From contig JALUXG010000027.1 in the NCBI GenBank assembly GCA_027019085.1, forward strand, positions 1 through 61,309: a stretch of 61,309 bases of DNA, given 5' to 3'. Below the pieces are notes generated by a model that saw nothing but the letters and a program-made list of their open reading frames with translations, did not search any database and had not been told where the DNA came from. Both the position numbers and the translations under genes were made by a program. Positions 26,263 through 35,832 of this stretch are shown here, piece after piece; the first letter of the stretch is position 1; every line of letters starts with the position of its first letter. This stretch comes from Rhodanobacteraceae bacterium (GTDB lineage: Bacteria > Pseudomonadota > Gammaproteobacteria > Xanthomonadales > Rhodanobacteraceae).

Positions 26263-29187
26263 ATGTCCGATGCTGCCCCATCCCGCGCGGCGATCCCGAT
26301 TTCAGCCGCGGACGATGCACTGTTCCGCGCCATCGATGCGGCGGTAAGCTGCACGACGTCCGAAGACATGGTCCTGGCGCTTGCACAGGCACTGCAGTCG
26401 TATGCCGGCATCGACGTGCACTGGCGGGACCAGGAGACCACGACAGACCCGCTGACCGGACCCGGCCTCCTGCGCCTGGGCCACGATCCGCTTCGTCAAC
26501 AGGTCCTGGTGGCCACGCTTCCTGCGGATCTTCCGCAGCCACGACGCACACGGTTGCAGTGGCTGGCAGGTCTCGTGGACATGCAATTGCACCGGCTGGC
26601 CGAGACACATCACCGGCTGCAGTCGATCACCCGGCTGGATCATGCCGAGCGCCTGCAACGGGCCCTTTTCGAGATTGCCAGCCTGTCCGATGCCGATCAC
26701 GACCTCGGCCGCACGCTTCGGGCCATCCACGGAGTCGTGGGCGACCTGATGTATGCCGAGAACTTCTACATCGCACTGCATGATCGCCAGCGAGACACCA
26801 TCCGCTTCGCCTACTACGCCGACCAGAGCGATACCGATCCACCCCCTCCCGATACCCATCAGCCCATGGACAGCATCCGGGACAGCGTGACCTGGTATCT
26901 GATCCGCGACGGCCATGCCCTGCACGGCACGATGCGGGAGATTCGCGAACAGGTCAGCGGCGAGTTGCGTCCCCAGGGACCGGAGCCGGTCGACTGGCTG
27001 GGGGTCCCGCTGATCCGCGACCATGAAGTGGTCGGTGGCCTGGTGGTGCAAAGCTACAACGCGCACGCGCGCTACACCGAGCAGGACCATCAGCTTCTTG
27101 CCTACGTTGCCCAGCATGTGCTGACGACGCTGGAAAGACAGGAATCCCGCGCGGAACTGGAGCGCCGGGTCAAGGAACGCACCACAGCCCTGCGCGAAGC
27201 CAACCGCGCCTTGCAGAAGCAGGTATTCGAACGCCAGCGTGGGGAGAAACTGCAGGCGACCCTGTTCCGCATCGCCGAACTGGCCCACACCACCGAAAGC
27301 ATTGCGGACTTCCACGCCGCAGTGCACCGTGAAGTGGGCGGACTACTGTATGCCCGCAATTTCTATATCGCGATGCTCAGCGATGACGGACGCAAGCTCG
27401 ACTTCCCCTACTCGGTGGATGAAATCGACGATGACCGCAGGCAACGCTCGCTCGGCCGCGGCCTGACCGAATACGTGTTGCGCCATGAACAGGCACTGCT
27501 GGCCAGTCGCAAACGCATCGAGAACCTCAAGGAAGCGGGCGAACTGGCCCCGGTAGGCAGTGACCCGCATTGCTGGCTCGGCGTCCCTCTGCGCTGCGAG
27601 GAAAAGACCGTCGGCGTGCTGGCCGTGCAAAGCTACAGCCACGAATACACGTACACCCGCACCGACCAGGAACTGCTGACCTTCGTTGGTTACCACATCG
27701 CCAACGCCCTGGAGCGCAAGCGCAATGCCGAATCCCTGCGCAAGGCGCATGCCAGCCTGGAACGCCGCGTCAACGAGCGCACCCGGGCACTGGCGCAGGC
27801 CAACCGGGAACTGCACGCCCAGATCAGCGAACGCGAACGCATCGAACGCCGCCTGAAATACGAGACCCTGCACGATGCACTCACCGGCCTGCCCAACCGT
27901 GCCCTGCTGCTGCAACGGCTGGACCAGGCCTTGCAACGCTACCGGGAAGACGCCTCTCGTCGCTTCGCCGTTCTGTTCATCGACCTGGACCGGTTCAAGG
28001 TCATCAATGATTCGGTCGGGCATCTGGTCGGTGATGACCTGCTGTTCCAGGTCGGCAGCCGCATCCGGGGCTGCGTCAAGAAAGGGGACATCGTCGCCCG
28101 GCTGGGCGGCGACGAGTTCGCGGTGCTGGTGGAAAACGTCAGCGAAGAGGATGCCGTATACCGCATCGCCAGACGCATCATCGACAAGCTCAACCAGCCC
28201 CTGCACATCGGCGAGAGCGAGTTGTTCACCTCGGCCTCGATCGGTATCACCCTGTGCGCTTCGCACTACCAGCGCGCCGAGGAACTGCTGCGCGACGCCG
28301 ATGCGGCGATGTACAGCGCCAAGGCCTCGGGGCGCCGCCGGGCGGTCTGGTTCGACGAGCACATGCGCAGTGCAGCCTTGTCGGTGATGGAGATCGAGGG
28401 TGACCTGCGCCGCGCCCTGGGTCGCAGCGAATTCGAGCCCTACTTCCAGCCCATCGTGGACATGACCAGCGGCGGCGTACTCGGCTACGAAGCCCTGATG
28501 CGCTGGCGGCACCCGCAACACGGGCTGCTGCTTCCAGGCTCCTTCCTCGGCGTGGCCGAGGACAGCGGCCTGATCGAGGCCATGGACTGGCAGATCTTCG
28601 ACAAGGCCTTTGCCAGTGCGCCGGAACTGACCCGACATGGCGCATTCATCAGCATCAATGTCTCCGGACGGCACTTGCGCATACGCGACATCGACCTGCG
28701 ACTGCTGGCAAAACTCCAGGCACACGCAATTTCGCCCGCAAGCCTGCGCATCGAGGTCACCGAACGCACGCTGCTGGAGAATCCCGACCAGATCAAGCTC
28801 ACGCTGCAGCGGCTGCGCGGCCATGGCATCACCGTCGCGCTGGACGATTTCGGCACCGGGTACTCGTCACTGAGCTACCTGCATCAGTATCCGATCCAGG
28901 TCCTGAAAATCGATCGTTCCTTCACTGCCCGTCTGGCCCCGGGCGAAAACCCGGGCCAGCAACAGGGCCATGCCATCGTGCGAACCATCCAGGCCCTGGC
29001 CGAAACCATGTGCATGCAGGTCATTGCCGAGGGCGTGGAAACCCACGGACAGCGCGAACAGTTGCTCGATCTGGGCTGCCGGATTGGACAGGGCTACCTG
29101 TATGCCCCCGCCGCACCGCTCGAACGCTGGAAGGGCATCACCCGACTGGACATGGATCCCGCCGAGGGTGAAGCGTCTTTTCAGTGA
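26263..29187 (+). CDS. GAF-GAF-GGDEF-EAL cyclic-di-GMP enzyme
   Basis: 974 aa, cytosolic. A GAF-like domain lies at about residues 125-290 and a second at about 335-485, each followed by a coiled coil (ELERRVKERTTALREANRAL and LERRVNERTRALAQANREL). GGDEF spans about 535-700 with the intact signature RLGGDEF (GGDEF at 615-619). The inhibitory I-site is KKGD instead of RxxD. EAL begins at about 715 with YEALMRWRHP (743-745) and keeps the catalytic set: NVSGR, EVTER, DDFGTGYSSL, LKIDRSF and EGVET. Both synthase and phosphodiesterase sites look intact, so net activity cannot be told from sequence. Its stop overlaps the hslO stop by 7 nt. Confidence 0.95.
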   Translation: MSDAAPSRAAIPISAADDALFRAIDAAVSCTTSEDMVLALAQALQSYAGIDVHWRDQETTTDPLTGPGLLRLGHDPLRQQVLVATLPADLPQPRRTRLQWLAGLVDMQLHRLAETHHRLQSITRLDHAERLQRALFEIASLSDADHDLGRTLRAIHGVVGDLMYAENFYIALHDRQRDTIRFAYYADQSDTDPPPPDTHQPMDSIRDSVTWYLIRDGHALHGTMREIREQVSGELRPQGPEPVDWLGVPLIRDHEVVGGLVVQSYNAHARYTEQDHQLLAYVAQHVLTTLERQESRAELERRVKERTTALREANRALQKQVFERQRGEKLQATLFRIAELAHTTESIADFHAAVHREVGGLLYARNFYIAMLSDDGRKLDFPYSVDEIDDDRRQRSLGRGLTEYVLRHEQALLASRKRIENLKEAGELAPVGSDPHCWLGVPLRCEEKTVGVLAVQSYSHEYTYTRTDQELLTFVGYHIANALERKRNAESLRKAHASLERRVNERTRALAQANRELHAQISERERIERRLKYETLHDALTGLPNRALLLQRLDQALQRYREDASRRFAVLFIDLDRFKVINDSVGHLVGDDLLFQVGSRIRGCVKKGDIVARLGGDEFAVLVENVSEEDAVYRIARRIIDKLNQPLHIGESELFTSASIGITLCASHYQRAEELLRDADAAMYSAKASGRRRAVWFDEHMRSAALSVMEIEGDLRRALGRSEFEPYFQPIVDMTSGGVLGYEALMRWRHPQHGLLLPGSFLGVAEDSGLIEAMDWQIFDKAFASAPELTRHGAFISINVSGRHLRIRDIDLRLLAKLQAHAISPASLRIEVTERTLLENPDQIKLTLQRLRGHGITVALDDFGTGYSSLSYLHQYPIQVLKIDRSFTARLAPGENPGQQQGHAIVRTIQALAETMCMQVIAEGVETHGQREQLLDLGCRIGQGYLYAPAAPLERWKGITRLDMDPAEGEASFQ

Positions 29188-30077
29188 TTGCTCGGCGAGC
29201 CGGGTGCCACCGGCTTGTCGCTGAATACCTGCTCGATGTCGACCGGATCGAAGCGGTATTGCGCCGCACAGAATTCACAGGTCACCTCGACGATGCCTTC
29301 ATTGGCATCGAGTGCGGCCTGCGCTTCATCGGCACCCAGTGCCCGCAGCATGCCTTCGACGCGATCAGCCGAACAACTGCAGCCAAAGGCCAGCCGGGAC
29401 GGCTCGAACACACGCACGTTTTCCTGGTGGAACAGCCGTACCAGCACCTCTTCGGCCGGCAAGTGGAGCAATTCGTGCTCGCCGAGCGTGGCCGCGAGAT
29501 GGCACGCACGGTTCCACCCATCGGCATCACCCACCTCGCCCACACCCCCTTCCTGCGGCAGCTTCTGCAACAGCAGGCCGGCGCTGGTCCGCTCGTTGAC
29601 GGCCAGTATCAGACGCGCCGGCAATTGTTCGGAACGCTCGAAGTAGCCTTCCAGGGCAGCAGCCAGATCGGGGCGATCAAGGTCCACCAGCCCCTGGTAG
29701 CGGCGACCGCTCTCGACATTGCCGATGGTGATCGCAAGGGTGCCGCCGGGTTGCGCGGCAAGATCGATGCTGTCGGCGAAGGTGGCCGGCTGATGGCGCG
29801 CCAGACCGCGCAGGCGTCCGTTGTCGGTGCATTCGGCGAACAGCAGACGCAAGTCGCCGCTGCTCTTGAATTCCAGCGAAAGCGCGCCCTCGAACTTGAT
29901 CTGCCCGGTAAGCAGCGCACTCGCGGCCAGACTCTGGCCCAGCAGGTGCCGGACCGCGGACGGATAGGCCGCGCGCGAAGCGACCTCCCGCCAGCTTGCG
30001 CCCAGGCGCACCAGCACCCCGCGCACGCCGGCGCGCTCCAGGTGGAAGCGATGAAGCAGATCATTTGCAGGTTGCAA
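29181..30077 (-). CDS. hslO: Redox-regulated chaperone Hsp33
   Basis: 298 aa. The C-terminal zinc/redox switch has CSC (in FGCSCSADRV) and CEFC (in EVTCEFCAAQYRF), the CxC...CxxC pattern of Hsp33. Oxidation of these Cys activates holdase activity. The N-terminal core shows GQSLAASALLTGQIKFEGAL and TLAITIGNVESGRRYQGLV in pieces. It ends convergently with the c-di-GMP gene. Confidence 0.96.
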   Translation of the reverse strand: MQPANDLLHRFHLERAGVRGVLVRLGASWREVASRAAYPSAVRHLLGQSLAASALLTGQIKFEGALSLEFKSSGDLRLLFAECTDNGRLRGLARHQPATFADSIDLAAQPGGTLAITIGNVESGRRYQGLVDLDRPDLAAALEGYFERSEQLPARLILAVNERTSAGLLLQKLPQEGGVGEVGDADGWNRACHLAATLGEHELLHLPAEEVLVRLFHQENVRVFEPSRLAFGCSCSADRVEGMLRALGADEAQAALDANEGIVEVTCEFCAAQYRFDPVDIEQVFSDKPVAPGSPSNH

Positions 30078-30199
30078 GGCAGGATTCTCGGAAGGAATGT
30101 ACCCCTACATGGGGCCTGACCGCAGCCGAACAAGGCAGCCCTGGCACACCCTGCGGGTGCCACCACGACACCACGCGCGGTTCCACTACACTTGCGCGC

Positions 30200-30943
30200 A
30201 TGTATGCCAGAAACAGACCGAAACGACGACGCTGGTTGCGGATCCTGCTCTGGACGATGGGCAGCTGGCTGGTCGTCACCGAGGCACTGGTGCTGGTCCT
30301 TCGCTTCGTCCCGCCCCCGACCAGCGCCTTCATGCTGGAACGCAGGTTCGAGGCATGGCGCCATGGCGAGCGGGATTTCCGCCTGCACTACCACTGGGTG
30401 CCCTGGTCACAACTGAGCAAACAGGTGCCGCTGGCCATGGTGGCCTCCGAAGACCAGACCTTCCCTTTCAACCACGGATTCGATTTCAGTTCGATCCACA
30501 AGGCCATCGATACCGCCGAAGACGGCGGGCGCCTGCGCGGCGCCAGTACCATCACCCAGCAGACGGCCAAGAACCTGTTCCTGTGGGGCGGCCGCAGTTT
30601 CCTGCGCAAGGGCATCGAAGCCTACTTCACGGTCCTGATCGACCTGAGCTGGCCCAAGCGCCGTATCCTCGAGGTGTACGTGAACATCGCCGAGCTGGGC
30701 AACGGCATCTATGGCGTGGATGCTGCCAGCCGTGCCTTCTTCCACGTCCCGCCCGATCGCCTCGATGCTCGTCAGGGCGCCCTGCTGGCCGCCGTGCTTC
30801 CGGATCCGCGGCGCCTGCATGCGGATCGACCGTCCGCCTACGTCCTGGCACGGGTGGACTGGATAATGCAGCAGATGCGCCAGCTCGGTGGCACGGCCTA
30901 CGTGACCGAAAGGCATCCCCCGCATCCGCGGACCCGGCCCTGA
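30200..30943 (+). CDS. mtgA: Monofunctional biosynthetic peptidoglycan transglycosylase
   Basis: 247 aa GT51 enzyme that polymerises lipid II. It has one N-terminal membrane anchor (RILLWTMGSWLVVTEALVLVL). The catalytic Glu is in VASEDQTFPFNHGFD. The other motifs are RGASTITQQTAKNLFLW and KRRILEVYVNIAELGNGIYG (each under 20 residues when read separately). There is no transpeptidase domain. The start MYARNRPKRRRWLR at 30200 is preferred over longer in-frame options that overlap hslO. The glycosyltransferase gene follows after 50 nt. Confidence 0.95.
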   Translation: MYARNRPKRRRWLRILLWTMGSWLVVTEALVLVLRFVPPPTSAFMLERRFEAWRHGERDFRLHYHWVPWSQLSKQVPLAMVASEDQTFPFNHGFDFSSIHKAIDTAEDGGRLRGASTITQQTAKNLFLWGGRSFLRKGIEAYFTVLIDLSWPKRRILEVYVNIAELGNGIYGVDAASRAFFHVPPDRLDARQGALLAAVLPDPRRLHADRPSAYVLARVDWIMQQMRQLGGTAYVTERHPPHPRTRP

Positions 30944-30993
30944 AACGACGAAGAACGGGCGTGCCAGAATTGCCAGATCCACGGGAGCCATCG

Positions 30994-31968
30994 ATGCAAA
31001 CGCTGACGATCGTCGTACCCGCATACAACGAAGCCCACGGCCTGGAAGCATTTCATCGCCGCCTCAGTCCCGTCGTCGCCGGGCTCGACCTGGCGTGCAG
31101 TGTGCTGTTTGTCGACGATGGAAGCACCGACGCCACCTGGAATCGGATTCGCGACCTCGCGGCACGCGATCCGCAGGTGCAGGGCCTGCGCCTGTCGCGC
31201 AATTTCGGCAAGGAGGCGGCGCTCAGTGCCGGTATCGACCATGCCGAGAGTGATGCCGTGGTGGTCATCGACGCCGACCTGCAGGACCCCCCGGAGCGGA
31301 TTCCCGACCTGGTCGCACAATGGCGGGCAGGCTACGACGTGGTCTACGCCACCCGCGATGCCCGCGAAGGAGAAAGCCCGCTCAAGCGCCTTACCGCAGC
31401 CGCCTTCTACCGGATGATGGAACGTCTATCGGACACCCCGCTGCCGCGTGACACCGGTGATTTCCGCCTGCTCTCGCGACGCGCGGTGCATGCCCTGCGC
31501 AGCCTGCACGAACGCCAGCGTTTCATGAAGGGCCTGTTCACCTGGATCGGATTCCGCCAGACCGGTATCCGCTATCGACGCCAGGCACGCCACCAGGGAC
31601 GCAGCAAATGGAGCTACTGGCGGTTGCTCAACCTGGCCATGGAAGGCATCACTTCGTTCTCGGTGGCGCCGCTGCGCCTTGCCACCTGGATCGGGCTAGG
31701 ATCCTCGCTGCTGGCCTTCGCTTACGGTGTATGGGTCTTCATCAAGGCATTGATCTGGGGTGACCCGGTGCGCGGCTACCCGACCCTGGTCCTGGTGATC
31801 CTGTTCCTCGGCGGGGTCCAGTTGCTGGCACTGGGCGTGATCGGGGAATACCTCGGGCGCATGTACGCCGAAACCAAGCAGCGTCCACTGTATTTCATAG
31901 AGGAACACCTGGGACCCACTACCCGCGGTCCTTCCGACGCCGTGCCGCAGGACCTCCGATCGCGCTAG
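30994..31968 (+). CDS. GT2-family polyprenyl-phosphate glycosyltransferase
   Basis: 324 aa. The GT-A domain has VVPAYNEAHGLEAF, FVDDGSTDATW and the DxD-type VVVIDADLQDPPERIPDL. Two C-terminal membrane helices follow (LATWIGLGSSLLAFAYGVWV and LVLVILFLGGVQLLALGVIG) and then EYLGRMYAETKQRPLY. This is the DPM1/GtrB/ArnC architecture, in which a nucleotide sugar is transferred to undecaprenyl phosphate. The ATG at 30994 has GGGAG 7 nt upstream. The sugar is not predictable. Confidence 0.9.
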   Translation: MQTLTIVVPAYNEAHGLEAFHRRLSPVVAGLDLACSVLFVDDGSTDATWNRIRDLAARDPQVQGLRLSRNFGKEAALSAGIDHAESDAVVVIDADLQDPPERIPDLVAQWRAGYDVVYATRDAREGESPLKRLTAAAFYRMMERLSDTPLPRDTGDFRLLSRRAVHALRSLHERQRFMKGLFTWIGFRQTGIRYRRQARHQGRSKWSYWRLLNLAMEGITSFSVAPLRLATWIGLGSSLLAFAYGVWVFIKALIWGDPVRGYPTLVLVILFLGGVQLLALGVIGEYLGRMYAETKQRPLYFIEEHLGPTTRGPSDAVPQDLRSR

Positions 31969-32004
31969 ACTCGTCAGCACCACCAGCCGATGCGGGAGAC
32001 GTTC

Positions 32005-32433
32005 ATGCAGCAAGTCAGGCATTTGTTGGAAGCAAAGGGCAACCAGGTCTACGCCGTCCCTCCGGAAACCACAGTGCTGGAAGCACTGCGTGACATGGAT
32101 GCACACGGTATCGGTTCGCTGCTGGTGATGCGGGGTGAAACCCTTGCCGGCGTGGTGTCCGAACGCGACTACGCGCGCAAGGTCGCCCTGAAAGGGCGAT
32201 CCTCATCGTCCACCCCGGTCAGCGAGATCATGAGTTCCAACGTGCTCACGGTCGGGCCCGACTCGAGCATCGAGGAATGCATGCGCCTGTGCACCGACAG
32301 CCGTGTACGCCACCTGCCGGTTGTGGAAGGCCAGCGCGTGATCGGCGTATTGTCGATCGGTGACCTGGTCAAGGCCCTGATCGACGAGCAGGCACAGGAA
32401 ATCGAGCACCTGCAGCGTTACATCACCAGCTAG
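32005..32433 (+). CDS. Two-CBS-domain protein
   Basis: 142 aa with tandem CBS motifs: YAVPPETTVLEALRDMDAHG to VVSERDYARKVALKG, and MSSNVLTVGPDSSIEECMRL to VLSIGDLVKALIDEQ. Such stand-alone pairs bind adenosyl nucleotides (AMP, ATP or SAM) and act as energy or metabolite sensors. The start MQQVRHLLEAKGNQVY at 32005 has GGGAG 8 nt upstream; an ATG at 31990 is in frame but lacks a site. Some CBS pairs bind SAM, which would be relevant to the methionine circuit here, but nothing in this sequence shows it. Confidence 0.9.
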   Translation: MQQVRHLLEAKGNQVYAVPPETTVLEALRDMDAHGIGSLLVMRGETLAGVVSERDYARKVALKGRSSSSTPVSEIMSSNVLTVGPDSSIEECMRLCTDSRVRHLPVVEGQRVIGVLSIGDLVKALIDEQAQEIEHLQRYITS

Positions 32434-32460
32434 TGACGCGCTGACCGGGCGGCATGCAGC

Positions 32461-33813
32461 TCAGGGCGCTCCGCTCCTGCCCCGCTCGGGCTGCAAGCCA
32501 CCGGATCGGCCAACGCGTGCTCCGATCCAGCCCACGCCGAGGGACAGGCTGGCACTCAGTGCCGCCAGCAGCCCCAGGCCGACGCCGGCCGTCTTGAGCA
32601 GGCTCAGTCCGCTGGTGATGACCAGATCGCCGAAACGCCAGATCACGGTCTCGACGAAATTCTTGCCCTTGTAGCGCGCCTCGCGCGCAGCGCGGGTATA
32701 CAGGGCGTTGCTCGCCGGCGCCACCATGCCGTACAAGAATCCGCGATTGCCCACCATCACCAGAGCCAGTAGCGGTACGGCCAGCGTCATGCCGGCCGCG
32801 GTTCCGGCATCGTGCCACGGCACGGACAGGCCCAGGTTCCCGAAAACCGCCAGGGCACCGAACAGCAGCAGATTCACGCCCGCCACCGTGACCAGGCACG
32901 CTCCCGGCCCGAACCGGGTCAGCAGCCAGCGCGTGGGCCCGAACTGCAGCACGATCACCATCAGGTTTGCGGCCAGGTCGAGGTGCCCGTAGAAAGCGGT
33001 GCGTGCCACGGCTGTGTCGTAGTGGTCCTTGACGTAATCGGCCATCAGCGCATAGGCCAATGTGCCGGTACCGTCGGACAGCAGCATGAGCACGGCCATG
33101 TAACGCAGGAAGGGCTGGGTGAAAACCTGCTTCACGCCGGCCAGCAGAGAACCGCCTATCGGTGGTGCCGGCGTGCGCCCGGCATCGGCGGCGATGGCCA
33201 GCCAGAGCAGAACGCCCAGCGCCAGGGACATCAGCAGCGCGGAGACGACCAGCAAGGGTGCGTCGCCCAGCACACCGACCAGCAGCGATGTCAGAGCCGG
33301 TCCGGCAATGGCGCCCAGGGTGCCGCCCAGGCCGATCAATGGAAACAGGCGCCGCGCCTGGTGGCTGGACCACAGATCGGCCATCAGGCTCCAGAACAGC
33401 GACACCACGAACAGGTTGAAGACGCTGGTCCATACGAAGAACACCGTGCCCAGCAGGCGTGCGCCGATCTGCTCCTGATAGACGAATGCCGGAACGAAGG
33501 CGAACAGGCAGACAATGAAGAAGCTGTAGCTCCAGAACATCAGGCGACGACGCGCGAATCGCGACACCAGCATGCCGAACACCGGCGTCAGGGCAAGCAT
33601 GGCCAGAAATGTCGCACTGTAGAACAGGGGCAGCGAGATCGAGCCCACGGCGCCACTGAGCTGATCGCGCACCGGACGGATGATGTAATACGCGGTAAGC
33701 ACGCAAAAGAACACCAGCGCCGACAGCATCAGCGGTTGCCATTCCCCCTTGCGGATGTCGGCCCTGTCCATGATCCCGATGCCTGGCTCAGTTGCCGCCG
33801 GTTTCGTCGTCAT
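32461..33813 (-). CDS. NTP/NDP exchange-like or MFS-fold carrier
   Basis: 450 aa with about twelve hydrophobic segments. The first helix region (VFFCVLTAYYIIRPVRDQLS) resembles the ADP/ATP translocase-like (TLC, PF03219) group found in free-living xanthomonads, and the rest is MFS-like. The substrate is unknown. The chosen start overlaps the M48 gene by 26 nt; an ATG at 33771 (MDRADIRKGEW) would avoid the overlap. It probably belongs to the lemA-M48 transcription unit. Confidence 0.75.
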   Translation of the reverse strand: MTTKPAATEPGIGIMDRADIRKGEWQPLMLSALVFFCVLTAYYIIRPVRDQLSGAVGSISLPLFYSATFLAMLALTPVFGMLVSRFARRRLMFWSYSFFIVCLFAFVPAFVYQEQIGARLLGTVFFVWTSVFNLFVVSLFWSLMADLWSSHQARRLFPLIGLGGTLGAIAGPALTSLLVGVLGDAPLLVVSALLMSLALGVLLWLAIAADAGRTPAPPIGGSLLAGVKQVFTQPFLRYMAVLMLLSDGTGTLAYALMADYVKDHYDTAVARTAFYGHLDLAANLMVIVLQFGPTRWLLTRFGPGACLVTVAGVNLLLFGALAVFGNLGLSVPWHDAGTAAGMTLAVPLLALVMVGNRGFLYGMVAPASNALYTRAAREARYKGKNFVETVIWRFGDLVITSGLSLLKTAGVGLGLLAALSASLSLGVGWIGARVGRSGGLQPERGRSGAP

Positions 33814-35785
33814 CCGCGGATACCTGCGTCAGACGCTCGATCAGCGGCGGCAACGGACAATGCAGTGCGGCACAGATCACGCGCAGCAATTCGGCTTCGG
33901 CCACGCTGACCTGGTTGTCCTCCAGGATGGCCTCGGTCAGCCCGCGCACGACCAGTTTCTTGTCCAGCGGACGGATACGGTCCAGGCGCGCAAGCGCATG
34001 GTCGACGGCATCCTGCCAATCCCCGGGACAATGAAAGTCCAGATGCGCATTGGGCAGGGCCTCGTGCATGGCGCGCGCCCAGGCGCGTTGCGCCGCGCTG
34101 TCATCATCATCACGCCCCCGGCATGCCACAACCGCGCACAGCGCCGCATAATCGGCACGTACCTGATGCAGTCGCCGGGTACCGGGCACGAAACCGCCCG
34201 CGGGGTCGAGCGCATCATGCAGCATCTGGCGCAACAGGCGGACCAGGCAGTATTCGTGCAGGTCCACGCGCTGGTCGGCACGCACCATCGCCTCGAGGGT
34301 ACCCAGCAGGGTTTCGATCCGTGGACGCGGCTGGTGCCGGATCTGGCCAAACGCCAGCGCCACCAGCGGGAGGCGCAGCATCGGGTGCAGGATCGACAGC
34401 GGCGGCAACAGCGCCTCGACACCTTCGGCCACGTCGCTGCCGAAACTGCTGTCCACCTGCAGCAATTGCGCATCGCGCACTTGTGCATGATCGGCAACGG
34501 CGAGAGCAAGTACCAGCTCCAGCGCACCGGATGCATCCTGTGCAGCCTGGCGCAGCGTATCGGGCAACCGGCGATGCAACTGTCCGGCCACATGCACGTC
34601 GTCACGCTCGGGCGCGCCGACCCGCGCACTGACCGCATGCGCCTGCAGCGGCACCGTCCTGTCCGCTTGCGGCAGGCGATCCGACGCAAACGATGCGGGC
34701 GCCGAGCCCCCCGACTCCACCGGCACAAACCCCGAGAGCGATGCGACCGCAGCATCACCCGCACGCGCGCGCTGCGGGTGCTGCCAGGCACGTGCCAGTT
34801 GCGCGATCTCCTTTTCGTCGTATTGCACGCCCAGGGCACGAATGCGTTCGGGCAGCGGCGGGTGGGTGGCAAACAGGTGCGAATAGCCCTCGGCTTCGCC
34901 AAACAGCATGTGCGCCACCTCCTGCCGATTGGCCGCTGCCAGTGTCGAGCCGGTCTCCAGCGCGGCAATTTTCTTCAGGGCGCCCGCAAGGCCGCGGGTC
35001 TGGCGGGTGAACTGTACGGCCGATGCATCGGCCAGCGATTCGCGCGACCGTGCCACCGCAGCCTGAATCAGGCGGCCAAAGAAAAATCCTACGTACCCCA
35101 CAACCAGCAAGCCCACGCCGATCATGGCGATGTATGCCGTATTGCCCTTGCGGCTGCGTACGCGTCCGCCGGTGCTGAGCAGGAAGCGGCCCACGATGCC
35201 GATCACCAGGATGCCGAAGAGCAAACCCATCAGGCGGATGTTCAATCGCATGTCGCCATGCAGTACATGGCTGAACTCATGTGCGATCACGCCCTGCAGT
35301 TCCTCGCGCGTGAGCCGATCCAGGCAGCCCTGGGTCACGCAGACCGCCGCGTCCGCGGGCGTATAACCTGCAGCAAAGGCATTGATGCCCGGTTCCGACT
35401 CCAGCACGAACACGTCGGGGACCGGCACCGAGGAGGCGATGGCCATTTCCTCGACCACATTGCGCAACTTGCGCCAGGCCGGCCGGGTGGTATCGGCCGG
35501 GACTTCGGTGGCGCCCATGCCGCGCGCCACCGCCGCGCCGCCGCCACGCAGGCTGAGGGTACGCACCAGCGATGCCATGCCGATCAGTGCAAGCACACCG
35601 ATGCTGACCATCACCAACGTGCCCGGCTCGACCCCCAGCCGCGCAGTCTGGTCACGCCCGAACCCTGCAAGCAGCACGACCACCACGTCCACCGCGGCAA
35701 TCACTGCCAGCACGGCGAACACGAACAACACCACCAGACCCCGGCTGCTGCGCCGCACCCGATCCTGTTGTGCGAAGAAGTCCAT
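33788..35785 (-). CDS. M48-family membrane metalloprotease (HtpX-like)
   Basis: 665 aa, more than twice the length of HtpX. Two N-terminal membrane helices are followed by GINAFAAGYTPADAAVCVT, the zinc motif HEFSHVLHGD, two further membrane helices and a conserved Glu in ARSRESLADASAVQFTRQ. After about residue 330 comes a roughly 330-residue extension without a recognised domain, ending in acidic residues. It probably degrades membrane or misfolded proteins. The neighbouring lemA gene lies 47 nt upstream, a common pairing. Confidence 0.9.
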   Translation of the reverse strand: MDFFAQQDRVRRSSRGLVVLFVFAVLAVIAAVDVVVVLLAGFGRDQTARLGVEPGTLVMVSIGVLALIGMASLVRTLSLRGGGAAVARGMGATEVPADTTRPAWRKLRNVVEEMAIASSVPVPDVFVLESEPGINAFAAGYTPADAAVCVTQGCLDRLTREELQGVIAHEFSHVLHGDMRLNIRLMGLLFGILVIGIVGRFLLSTGGRVRSRKGNTAYIAMIGVGLLVVGYVGFFFGRLIQAAVARSRESLADASAVQFTRQTRGLAGALKKIAALETGSTLAAANRQEVAHMLFGEAEGYSHLFATHPPLPERIRALGVQYDEKEIAQLARAWQHPQRARAGDAAVASLSGFVPVESGGSAPASFASDRLPQADRTVPLQAHAVSARVGAPERDDVHVAGQLHRRLPDTLRQAAQDASGALELVLALAVADHAQVRDAQLLQVDSSFGSDVAEGVEALLPPLSILHPMLRLPLVALAFGQIRHQPRPRIETLLGTLEAMVRADQRVDLHEYCLVRLLRQMLHDALDPAGGFVPGTRRLHQVRADYAALCAVVACRGRDDDDSAAQRAWARAMHEALPNAHLDFHCPGDWQDAVDHALARLDRIRPLDKKLVVRGLTEAILEDNQVSVAEAELLRVICAALHCPLPPLIERLTQVSADDDETGGN

Positions 35786-35832
35786 GAGCGGTCAGGTCTG
35801 CCAGGGTATGACGGACACGTGCCGGCAGGGCA

